From Sodiomyces alkalinus F11 (lineage: Eukaryota; Ascomycota; Sordariomycetes; Glomerellales; Plectosphaerellaceae): a DNA stretch of 64,000 nt. Positions within the stretch are counted from its first letter, which is position 1. The number at the start of each line of letters is the position of its first letter. Below are positions 46,595-55,700 of the stretch, piece after piece. Where the stretch lies: contig NW_021167090.1 of NCBI RefSeq assembly GCF_003711515.1, positions 124,001 to 188,000 on the forward strand, read 5' to 3'. The notes beneath the pieces were generated by a model. That model did no database searches, was not told the origin of the DNA, and saw only the letters and a program-made list of their open reading frames with translations. A program made the translations under genes and the position numbers.

Positions 46595-48499
46595 ATGCAT
46601 CTCAGAAAGATCGGCATCTCATTCTTACTGGCGCAGGCATCGTTGTCGCATGCTGCCCCTACAGAGCCCTCTAGACCTCATCAGGGATCGCATCTTCCTT
46701 ATCAGACGCATCCCGAACGTACCAGTGCTATAAAGGAGGCTTTCCGCCGTTCTTGGACTGGCTACCGGAATCATGCCTTTCCCCAGGACACTCTGCGACC
46801 CCTGTCCAACACAGGAGCAAATGACAGGTGAGGAAGGCCGGACCCCTGTAGTTCTTCTCGGGATGCATCTCTTTTTTTTTTCTTTTTCCTACCATCTTGG
46901 TCTAACCTCTGTCTCTTCGTCTCCTCCACTATGTTAGAAACGGATGGGGTGCTACCGCTGTCGACGCTCTGAGCACCGCCCTTCTGATGGGCGAGTACGG
47001 CGTGGCCGCTGACATCTTGGAGTACATTCCCGAGATCAACTTTGATGCCACCACAACAGTGGTATCCCTGTTTGAGACGACCATCCGATACTTGGGCGGC
47101 CTCTTGTCTGGTGAGCCATCATGCCTGCACTCGCACTCACCAAACCCACCGAGAGGTCTTTCGCTCTTACTGACCCGGACCCACGCTGCTGCCCTCCCCT
47201 GATCGACAGGCTACGACTTGTTAAACGGACCATATGCGTCCTTCAACTTTAACAACAGTCATGTCAATTCTCTCCTTGCACAGGCCGAGAGGCTGGCCGG
47301 TAACCTTGCGGTAGCCTTTGACACGCCCTCGGGAGTCCCCGACAACGACCTTATCTTCGACCCCATGCCTCGTAGAGTTGGAAGCGTCTATAACCATTTG
47401 GCGACAATCGGCACCTTGGTGCTCGAATGGACTCGCCTTTCCGACCTAACGGGCGACTACCATTTCGCCAACGTCTCGCAGAGGGCAGAATGGTACCTGC
47501 TGAATCCCGACCCGGGGGCAGAGATCTGGCCCGGGTTGTTGGGGACTCGTGTGTTTATCGACAACGGCACAATGGCAGACCGCGAAGGGGGTTGGGGTGG
47601 CGGTACTGACAGCTTCTACGAGTACCTCATCAAGATGTGGATCTATGATCCCGTTAGGTTCTCCTACTACAAAGATCGCTGGGTCGCCGCCGCCGACTCT
47701 ACCATCGCCCACCTGCTCTCCCGTAGCAGTGTACAGCCGAACGCAGACTGGGCCTTCTTGTCGTCATACGTCGACACCGTGCCAGTTTACTCTTCGGGCC
47801 ACTGTAAGTCCAGAAGAGAGCCCCGTGGCGAGAGTCGATTTCCCACGCAATCAATGTCCGAGTGTTGTCTGTAACGGCTGACCGTGTGCTTCCCCATCGA
47901 TTTGCGTTCGACTAGTGGCATGCTTCGCGGGCGGTAATTTTATTCTCGGAGGCCTGGTCCTCGGGGAACAGAAGTATATCGATGCGGGCCTTGCCATCAC
48001 GGATGGCTGCCGAAGGACATATATCATGACGGCGACAGGACTCGGTCCGGAGTCGTTCCAGTGGCAAGACTCAATGGCCAGCGTGAACAACGCCCAGCCG
48101 CCGGCGGAATGGAAAGCGTTCTTCGACGTGGCGGGATTCTGGATCACAAACCCCGCGTACAACCTGCGACCCGAGGTGATCGAAAGCTACTATTACGCCT
48201 ACCGCGCGACGGGCGACCCCAAATACCAGGAATGGGCGTGGGAGGCGTTCCTAGCCATCAACAAGACGTGCAGCATCGGTAGCGGGTTCTCGGCCATCAC
48301 GGACGTCAACGAGCCGCGCGGAGGGCGCTTTTGGGACTTTCAGGAGAGTTATTTCTTGGCCGAGACTCTGAAGTACAGCTATCTAATCCAGGCCGACGCG
48401 GAGCTCGAAGTGCATGTACAGGCGGATAAGGGAAACGGATGGGTGTATAACACGGAGGCTCACCCAATTCGTGTATGGCAGGGGTCCAGGCCGGCATAG
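46595..48499 (+). CDS. Secreted GH47 alpha-1,2-mannosidase
   Basis: Four exons, 46595-46827, 46938-47110, 47210-47803 and 47916-48499, give 527 aa. All introns are GT-AG and about 100 nt long. The N-terminus is a short secretion signal (MHLRKIGISFLLAQASLSHAA). Family 47 landmarks follow: NGWGATAVDALSTALLMGEY, SLFETTIRYLGGLLS, GGWGGGTDSFYEYLIK, HLACFAGGNFILGG, the acidic RPEVIESYYYAYR motif and, near the end, the calcium-binding NTEAHP. These calcium-dependent inverting enzymes trim alpha-1,2-mannose from N-glycans in the ER/Golgi or extracellularly. The cleavable signal, lack of a long anchor and moderate length favour the secreted type. At least three N-glycosylation sequons are visible. Confidence 0.95.
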
Positions 48500-48705
48500 A
48501 CACACAGGGTAAGGGAAGGAGGGAAAGGAGAGAGTGTGTGAGAGAGAGGATAAGAGGGACACGTAGGCAATTTGAGGCGACAGACCTAGGTGTCATGGTG
48601 CCGCAATATCTTTAAAGATTATGGAGTATCAATGTAGCAAACAGTAGCCGGCGTCTCGACGCAACCCGTCCTAAGAAGCATGATATTTAGAAGAGAGGAA
48701 AGCAG

Positions 48706-48761
48706 CTGGTCGCTGGTCGCTGGTCGCTGGTCGCTGGTCGCTGGTCGCTGGTCGCTGGTCG
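48706..48761. repeat. Perfect 7-bp tandem repeat, eight copies
   Basis: The heptamer CTGGTCG is repeated eight times head to tail without change, followed by a partial ninth copy. It lies between the GH47 stop and the 79-aa gene stop, in the convergent 3' region. Perfect identity indicates recent slippage expansion. Confidence 0.9.
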
Positions 48762-48806
48762 CTGGACCCCTTTTGAGTGAACCTGTGACGTCCGGACTCC
48801 ATTAGC

Positions 48807-49046
48807 CTAAGAACCTCCTTCCCGCTTGGCGTACTCGTCCTCCATGTTTTCTTCGTAAAGACGGTCTGCCTCGATTTCGGCCTGCGTCTTGGGCCGGGTA
48901 GTGCCGGCGCCGGTATTTACGCCAGCCCCGGTGGGTTGGCCGGCCTGGGTGGGGTTGGCTGCGGCTGCGGAGGGTTGAGTAGAAGCAGCTGACGCAGAGG
49001 CCGGCTGACATGAAGAGGAAGAATTGTCCGAGAGTGGGAGGACCAT
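48807..49046 (-). CDS. Small 79-aa protein with charged C-terminal motif (unassigned)
   Basis: A single-exon short frame. Residues 1-50 are low-complexity Ser/Ala/Thr/Gly/Pro; the last 25 (AEIEADRLYEENMEDEYAKR and on) form an acidic amphipathic helix ending in EGGS. This contrast between a variable head and a well-formed charged tail suggests a real small gene rather than a chance frame. The function is unknown. It converges with the GH47 gene and is divergent from the CCC1-like gene. Confidence 0.65.
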   Translation of the reverse strand: MVLPLSDNSSSSCQPASASAASTQPSAAAANPTQAGQPTGAGVNTGAGTTRPKTQAEIEADRLYEENMEDEYAKREGGS

Positions 49047-49933
49047 GATGATAACGAGATGGTTTAGTTGACTTTTGAATTGACGGGCGGGGAATCAACA
49101 ATGTTGTTTCTTTTGAGGTGGTTGCCTATTGTGAGGTATGAATATTGGTGGTGATGTTCAGGTTCAGATAAGGGAGAGGTCAGTTGTCTTCCTCTTCCTT
49201 TATAAAGTTAATGACAGTGGCAACGGAATGAACCCGGGGACGACGCTTGCGAATCGGAGAATCGGAAGGACCTCGGTGGATACAACGTGGATACGGAGTT
49301 ACGACCTAGAAGTTGATGTCATAATTCGATGGCTGGCCCTTTCGGTCGGTTCGGTCAGTCAGTCAGTCAGTCAGCCAGTCAGTCAGTCAAGTCTGGTGGT
49401 GATTGAGTTGTTCGAAGTACTGAGTAGGTACCTGTTAGCCTGCAGTCAAATATTCCAAGTCTTCGCAGGCTTTCTAGAATTATTATGAGTACCTTAAGGT
49501 ACCTTAGTGTACATTTCCATACATATTACAGGACGGCCAATCAGAGGACCTCAGCTCAACGGTAACCAATCACGAATCAGATAATTCTGCTTACCCCTGC
49601 TTGACCACTTAATAGCAGGGAGAGTTGAATGAGCAGGGGGATCTCTACATAAAACTGACCTCCTCTACCAAGGGAATGTATGGCAATATAAAAGCTTAAA
49701 TATATTCATCCTCCGTAACAAAGAGCAATGTGAATCTGGATACCATATCCTTCTTATCTGACAGACTTGCGTGCGAAAAGATAATATCGGCGTATTATAT
49801 ACCAGCGAGTGTCCGTGACGACCACTCGCTCACTCGCTCACTCGCTCACCCAAACCTCGTCCTCCTCCTCGTCCCCCTCCTCCTCCTCCTCCTCTTCTCC
49901 ACCTCCATCACCGTTATCACCACCTCCATCGTC
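49047..49933. promoter_or_regulatory. Divergent promoter, 79-aa gene / CCC1-like
   Basis: 887 bp containing a (GTCA)n tract at 49354-49389, a GTACCTTAAGGTACCTTA palindromic motif at 49490-49507, a CACTCGCT octamer repeated three times (49823-49848), and a CTCCTC run directly before the CCC1-like start. The many simple repeats make it likely to vary between strains. Confidence 0.55.
49354..49389. repeat. (GTCA)n microsatellite
   Basis: About nine tetramer copies with one substitution (GCCA) lie in the divergent promoter upstream of the 79-aa gene. Confidence 0.85.
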
Positions 49934-51011
49934 ATGTCTCTTGTTACCTTCAGAAACCTTCTCTTTGGTCGGCCAGCATGTCACCGGACAGCCAGCACAG
50001 AACCAGGCGCGCTCGAGTCTCAAGATGCCTCCATTCCGGCCCACCGGCCGGAGACCCAGCCTCTACTCGGAGGAGGCAAGCCGAGGCCTTCCTTCTCATC
50101 TTCCTGTTCCAATACCACTCGGGTAGAAGGAGAGCAAGGAGGCGAGAGGAGGAATGATGAAAAGAAGAAACGCCGTTTCCGCATCGATGCGCGCATCATC
50201 TCCGATGCCACCATCGGACTTGCGGATGGTCTCACCGTCCCTTTTGCCCTGACGGCCGGCCTGTCTGCCCTGGGAGAGACCAGGATTGTCGTCTACGGCG
50301 GACTCGCCGAGCTCATCGCCGGCGCCATCTCCATGGGTCTCGGCGGGTACCTGGGAGCAAAGAGTGAAGCGTAAGTGTGAACAAAACCCCAGCCCATCCT
50401 CTTCGGCATTCCTGGGATGCTGACATCTTTCCGCCAGCGCCTCATACCGTGAAACACGCGCGGAATGCGCCCAACTCGCCCAAGAGGACCCAACCCACGC
50501 AGCTGCCACCGCTTTACGCTCCCTCTTCGCCGGCCCGGCGGCCTCGGCATTACCCCCACACGCCCTCGACGCCCTAGCGAACCACCTCGCCTCCGCCCCG
50601 ACCGAGGCGCGCGTCGACCTCCTCCTCCGCGCCAGGCACGGCGCCGACGCCTCCCCTGACACCGCGGGCGACTCTTCGTCCCCCTCGTCTTCTTCTCGCA
50701 GCCCGGCTGTCTCCGCCTTCACCATCGCCACCGGGTACCTCCTCGGCGGCCTCATCCCGTTGGCACCCTACTTCTTCGTCCCGTCCACCCCCGAAGGCGT
50801 GGCGGAGGCGTTGAAGGACAGCATCGTTGTCATGGCGTTCGCCTTGTTCCTGTTCGGATACGTGCGGACGTGTGCCGTCGCCGGGTGGCACGGGCGGAAA
50901 CGCGTGTGGCACGGCCTCCTGGGTGGTGCGGAGATGGTTGTGGTGGGTGGCATGGCGGCCGGGGCGGCCATGGGGTTTGTCAAGCTTTTTGATCGCTTGG
51001 CTGGCAACTGA
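49934..51011 (+). CDS. CCC1: Ccc1/VIT1-family vacuolar iron (manganese) transporter
   Basis: Two exons, 49934-50370 and 50438-51011, give 336 aa. The intron has a GTAAGT donor, GCTGAC branch site and CAG acceptor. Five membrane segments are in family order: DATIGLADGLTVPFALTAGL with the conserved Asp pair; VVYGGLAELIAGAISMGLGG; then, after the cytosolic metal-binding helical domain rich in Glu/Arg (SYRETRAECAQLAQED), AFTIATGYLLGGLIPLAPYF, SIVVMAFALFLFGY and AEMVVVGGMAAGAAMGF. Ccc1 moves Fe2+ and Mn2+ into the vacuole and protects from iron toxicity. The N-terminal 85 residues are soluble and basic. An upstream in-frame ATG (49730) is rejected, since its extension is poorly coding and the promoter repeats lie inside it. 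Confidence 0.94.
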
Positions 51012-51731
51012 GCTTTGCCGTACTGTGGTACATGCAACTCGTCGTCGTCCTTGCCACTTGGTTCCCCTTTGTCCCGGGTGCTTCTTTTGTCTGATCTATC
51101 TCTACCTTGTTTCCACAAGGCGTTCGTGTCTCGGGTTTGAGCCGGGGTTTTTTATTTCTTCTTTTTGGCGTACTGGGTCGAGATATCTCCACTGCATTAT
51201 ACGCGGCGTTAATGGGTTGAAGGAAAGCCACGTTACCATGTCATTGTTATACCCCGTTGTGCTGGTATAGTGGTGTGTGTATTTGATACAAACGATCAAG
51301 ACGGATGAGTAGACATGGACTATATCCTCCTGCCCTTGGGTTTTTGTCAAATGAGAAATGATGCCATGCCATGCCATGCCATGCCATGCTCAGCGATCAA
51401 GGTTCATGCGCAATAGCATAAAGCGCCAAGCGATTCATCCCGGAGCATTCGGTGGATGTCCCTGACGGTGCTCCCTTTAGTAGTCCCATATTTGTTATCC
51501 ATTCCCCTTCCTGTGAATAAGTCGAAGATCTCCTGCAACGCCGCGCTCGCTTTTTCTGTCTTTAGCGGATTTCCCACTCAAGCATTAAACATCTTGTAGT
51601 AGGACAAGTACAACGGGAAGGTTAAAGATTTTTAAAAAAAAAAAGGAAAAAAAGAAGGGAAAACCCCCCAAGAGAGAAGAAAACAAGAGGTACATTCCCT
51701 CATGGTGGCGATTCCGTGCATCAGTAGCGAC
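51012..51731. other. Convergent 3' region, CCC1-like / NAPE-PLD-like
   Basis: 720 bp with no gene. It contains (ATGCC)n, about five copies at 51361-51384, and an A-rich run at 51,634-51,655. Confidence 0.5.
51361..51384. repeat. (ATGCC)n pentamer repeat
   Basis: Four perfect ATGCC units and a fifth partial unit, in the convergent intergenic region. Confidence 0.8.
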
Positions 51732-53116
51732 CTAATACTCCTTACTCTCGCCAATTTTACAAACGTCAAAGATGCCGGTCGCCGGCAAACCCTTCCGCTT
51801 CATGGCGTCCTGCAGCAGCCTGGGCGGTTCCAGCACCTCTTCCATGGTCAGCACCCAGGTACCCCAGTGCATGCCCAAGGCGTGGCTGCAGCGCGTGTCG
51901 CTAAAGATGTCGACCGAGTCGTAGGGATCGGCGTGCATGCCGGACATGGCGGTGCGCGGGTAGTAGGCGCCGATGGGAATGAGCCCGAGGTCAAAGGGCC
52001 CGCGGAGTTCGCCGATCTGCGTGAACTGGGGGCAGGTCGGGAGAGCGCGGAACTCGGGCGAGTCCGGGTCCATCCCCTCGTGGACCACGGCGCGGTAGCC
52101 GGTGTCGCCGCCGAACCAGACGGATTTCCCTCCGGAGGTGACGGCCCAGGAGCACCAGAGGGTCGAGTCCCTGTCAAACAGGGTGCGGCCGGAGGTGTGC
52201 TGGCAGGGGAGACAGGAGATTGTGGCGGTAATGGACTCCGGGTTCCTGGCGTTGGCCTCGGCGGCGGCCGTGCCGGGTTTGTCGACGACGACGCTGTCGA
52301 TGTTCTTGTCGAGGGTCAGAGACAGCTGGGTGTCGTCCCACCAGTCGAGCTCGGTGACGTTGTGTAGGCCGCCTTTCTTGAACCAGCTTTCTAGCCCGAG
52401 ACCGACGAAGAAATGCGCGTTGGGGTGGTGCTTCTGGATTTCGAGGACGGAAGGGTAAGAGAGGTGGTCATAGTGGCTGTGGCTGATGACGACGGCGTCC
52501 ACGTGGGGGAGCGCGGCGAAGTCGCAGGGACGCTGCGTGTAGCGTTTAGGTCCGAGGAAGCTGAAGGGTGAGCAGCGGTCTTCGAAGACGGGGTCGAAGA
52601 GGACGCGCAGGCCGGAAGGGAACTCGACGTAGAAGCAGGCATGACCTAGCCAGGTCGCCCGTAGCTTGTCGGAGGCGTTGCGTGAGGGAAGAAATTCGGG
52701 TTTAAGCACGTCGACGGTTGGAGGCATTGTGTCGGGCCACTTGAGCTTGCCCATTACCATTGGCCTATTTCCCGGCGCAATCGTTAGGTTTTTCGTCGCA
52801 AGGGCAAGGGTCGAGGGGGGAATGTGAAGCACGGATCCACGTACCACACAATGCGATTGAACATAATGGACGGCGTCACCTGTTGGTACGACGGATAGGG
52901 ATTCTGGAAGCCCACGACGGAGCCGTTCTTGGTGATGTGATGCGGTTTGGTCGAGGCATCATCCGGGACGGGGCCGAAATCGGCGACCTTGGTGACGGAC
53001 GAGGTGTATGAGGCGACAGCCATGGCGAGGATCGAGGCGGGAATAGAAGCTTTCCTGAGACCGTATCGTGCCGGCGAGGGTATGGAGAATTGAAAAGGAA
53101 TTCGTCCTCTGGGCAT
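51732..53116 (-). CDS. FMP30: NAPE-PLD-like metallo-beta-lactamase hydrolase (Fmp30 type)
   Basis: Two exons, 53116-52845 and 52764-51732, give 434 aa; the intron has a GTACGT donor, CCTAAC branch site and TAG acceptor. The zinc ligand motif HSHYDH is at about residue 184, preceded by [11 protein letters not shown] and [21 protein letters not shown], with later [15 protein letters not shown] and GMHWGTW, the pattern of N-acyl-phosphatidylethanolamine phospholipase D. The N-terminus ([23 protein letters not shown], then a hydrophobic helix) suits a mitochondrial targeting and inner-membrane anchor, as reported for yeast Fmp30, which affects cardiolipin. Start at 53116; an upstream in-frame ATG at 53239 adds a Phe/Leu-rich extension that looks non-coding. 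It is the last intact gene before the transposon block. Confidence 0.93.
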
Positions 53117-53940
53117 GGCTGACGGGGAAAAAAAAAATGTAGGGAGACGACGGGGAGAGAGGGAGGGCAATATCAAATAAATAAATAATTGGCACCAAGG
53201 ATAATAATAGAAATGAGGCAGAAAAGGGCGGATGATCACTCGCTGCAGGGTCGTCGCCTTGGCTCTTACCCAAATCTGTCTCTGACGCTTGGCGGTGAGA
53301 TGAGAAGGCTAAGAGCGCGAGGGGGAAACGAAACGGGAAAACGGGATGAAGCCAATTCCCGAATAATAACGGGGTGTACCTGGACTGGCGTCTTCGGTGA
53401 TAAGGGAGATAAGACCGGTGGAACGTGGTAAGCCTGGGTACCTTACCTTGCTGAGACGGGGCGCCGTTAGGTACGTAATTAAGAGGAAGTCCGGTGATAT
53501 GTATTCTGTACGGAGTAATTACGGAGTGCTTTCGTCGCCTAAGGTCCGAAATGTCAGTAGGTACCTAAGGTAGGTACCTATGAATAAACTTTAGAACAAT
53601 ACCTAAGGTAAGGTAGACAAGGGAGGAGCGAAATCGGCGCGTAGGTTCGTAGGAGTACGGTAGTTTCCCCTACTACCTTACCTAGGTAGGTACCTAAGGT
53701 AAACTACTAAGGTATGTGTACGGCCAAGTACATTTACACAGAGCTATCCGGAGGTACTATGGCTGTGGAGGAGGCGGGTACGGTACCTTATTTCACGTCT
53801 CCGAATAACGTGGAAGCCTCCGTCTCTCGGAAAGGAGCAGAAACACCTGGCACTAGAAAGAATACGAGCTGTTGGATTAACGGGCGTGTGATCCGGCCGG
53901 AGCAGAGATTCAATAGATGTATGATTCTATTCGTTATATA
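53117..53940. other. Border region with dense ACCTAAGGTA motifs
   Basis: About 820 bp between the NAPE-PLD-like gene and the RIP-damaged block. From 53,436 to 53,705 at least five copies of GGTACC/ACCTTA/CCTAAGGT palindromic words occur, along with paired TACGGAGTAATTACGGAGT words at about 53,508-53,526. No gene recognised. Confidence 0.55.
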
Positions 53941-55700
53941 AAGGAAAGAAGAATAGGAAGGTATAGGTGTTCTAAATATATTTACCCCTTTTCCACGCGA
54001 GGAATATAAGGCTAATCTAGCTAATAGAAATATAGAAAACAGGCTTACGTGTTTTTAGTGCGATATACCCTCTAATTACTATACCCTGATTAGCTTAGTA
54101 ATTACTTAGCCTAACCTCGCCGGCGCCTTGTAGTTAATCTTAAAATAGCCTTAAAGAGTAGTTACGGATTCTTTAAAGTCGAGTTAAAAGGCAGGTAAGA
54201 GAGCTATAAAATAAGAAAGAATAATAATAATAGTAGTAAATAATAAAGGAAAGTGCTATTTAAAGTAATCAGTAGATAGGGAAGGTGCCGGATATAAATA
54301 AAAGGGTTTTTAGGCTCTTTATAGCCTTCTTTTCCCTCTTATAACTATAATTTTATTTTTAACGATTTTTCGTGGATTTTATGCCTCGCCTAATTTTCGG
54401 ACTTTTTTTTCTTCTCTTCCCTCCTTAAATAGCCGCTCTTCGTCCCTTAAACGCGCTATAGTAAGTTACCAGAGCTCTGATTCTTAATATAGGTGCTAAT
54501 AGTGCTTATTTAGGCCCCCTTAACCCGTGCGTCCAGTGCTAAGGTCGCTAATACTAGTCTAACTAAGCCTTCCGGTATAACTAAGACCCCCGGTAAAAAA
54601 CCTAATATAAGTGCTTTAGTCCCTTAGCTTCGTGCTTTCGTTTATAGTCGTAAGGCTTTAGTTACTAATAGTTTAGCAGACTCCTAAGAAGCCTACTAAG
54701 AAATCGACTAAAGCCCCCGATCTAAATTTTATACCGGTCCCCTTTAATCCTCCTTATATATAATACGTAAAAGGTATTTATTCGGGTAAATAAAGCTTAT
54801 TTAACTATTACGTTACCGTCGAAGCGCGTTTAAACCGTTACTATAAGTATTATAACGGTAACTATATATACTCCTAGGTATAAGTTTCTACCCCTTAGTT
54901 ATCGAGATTTACGATTATAGATAAAAGCTCCGGTTTAAATCCGGATTAAGGATCCGTGCTCCAGTACGATTCTATTTACTAATAACCGATCCTAGTTATA
55001 TTAGTATACTTTCTTTTATGAAGATACTAGTTAATATAGTATCTATTCATAAGATTAAAGCAGGATCTACTAATAAAAACCATAAGGTGCGTTTTTATCG
55101 TTTTATTCCTTAACTCGAGTACTCCGGCTAATATTTCCGGCGTAGTTTTTAGCTAAGTTAAAGCAGTATATTAAGTAGCAGGTTAAATATCTAAAGGAGG
55201 ATAATACTAAGCGCTTTTTTAATAAAAAGGAGCCTAAATACGTGGCGGGCCCCGGTAAAAAGGGCTTAACTAAGCCTAGTTTCTCGGCTTATTTCGAAAG
55301 TTTAGTAAAAGAAGTTATAGCCCGCCGACTTAGAGATTAGCTCTAATAATAGTAGCAGTAGCAAACTATTACGCCGGTTATACCTTCCGGAGCCCCTTAA
55401 GGGTAAGTTATCGCGCTGGGAAATAGCGCCGTTATTAATAGGAATTCGGTTATAGTGGATAGTAGAGATAAGACTATTACTCCGGTCGTTCTAAATAAAG
55501 CGTAGTAACGGCTTTTATATTCGCCGGTCGTTAGTTTTCGACTTTTACTTTTACGTTTTAGAGTTAGCTTATAGCTTAGGCGTTAGGTTAGTACTATAAA
55601 GAGATACTAGTTTTACTTTTACCCTAATCCTACTATACTGCCGGCGCACGGTACGCCTCCGGCGTCTAATTCTTAACGTCAACTTCTCCGGTCCACCCCC
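53941..55700. mobile_element. RIP-mutated transposon remnant, unclassified
   Basis: Composition changes sharply at about 53.94 kb to TA-rich sequence with almost no CA or TG dinucleotides, the C-to-T footprint of repeat-induced point mutation. Plus-strand stretches between about 54,500 and 55,500 read as protein-like segments broken by TAG/TAA (for example a Lys/Gly-rich run near 55,230-55,320), resembling a gag-like coding region, but I could not find an enzyme motif. It may contain the 3' LTR of the neighbouring copia element plus part of another element. Confidence 0.6.

Noticed and set aside
48706..48761. Possible CRISPR-like array
   Set aside because: A simple 7-bp unit without spacers in a eukaryotic genome; it is a minisatellite.
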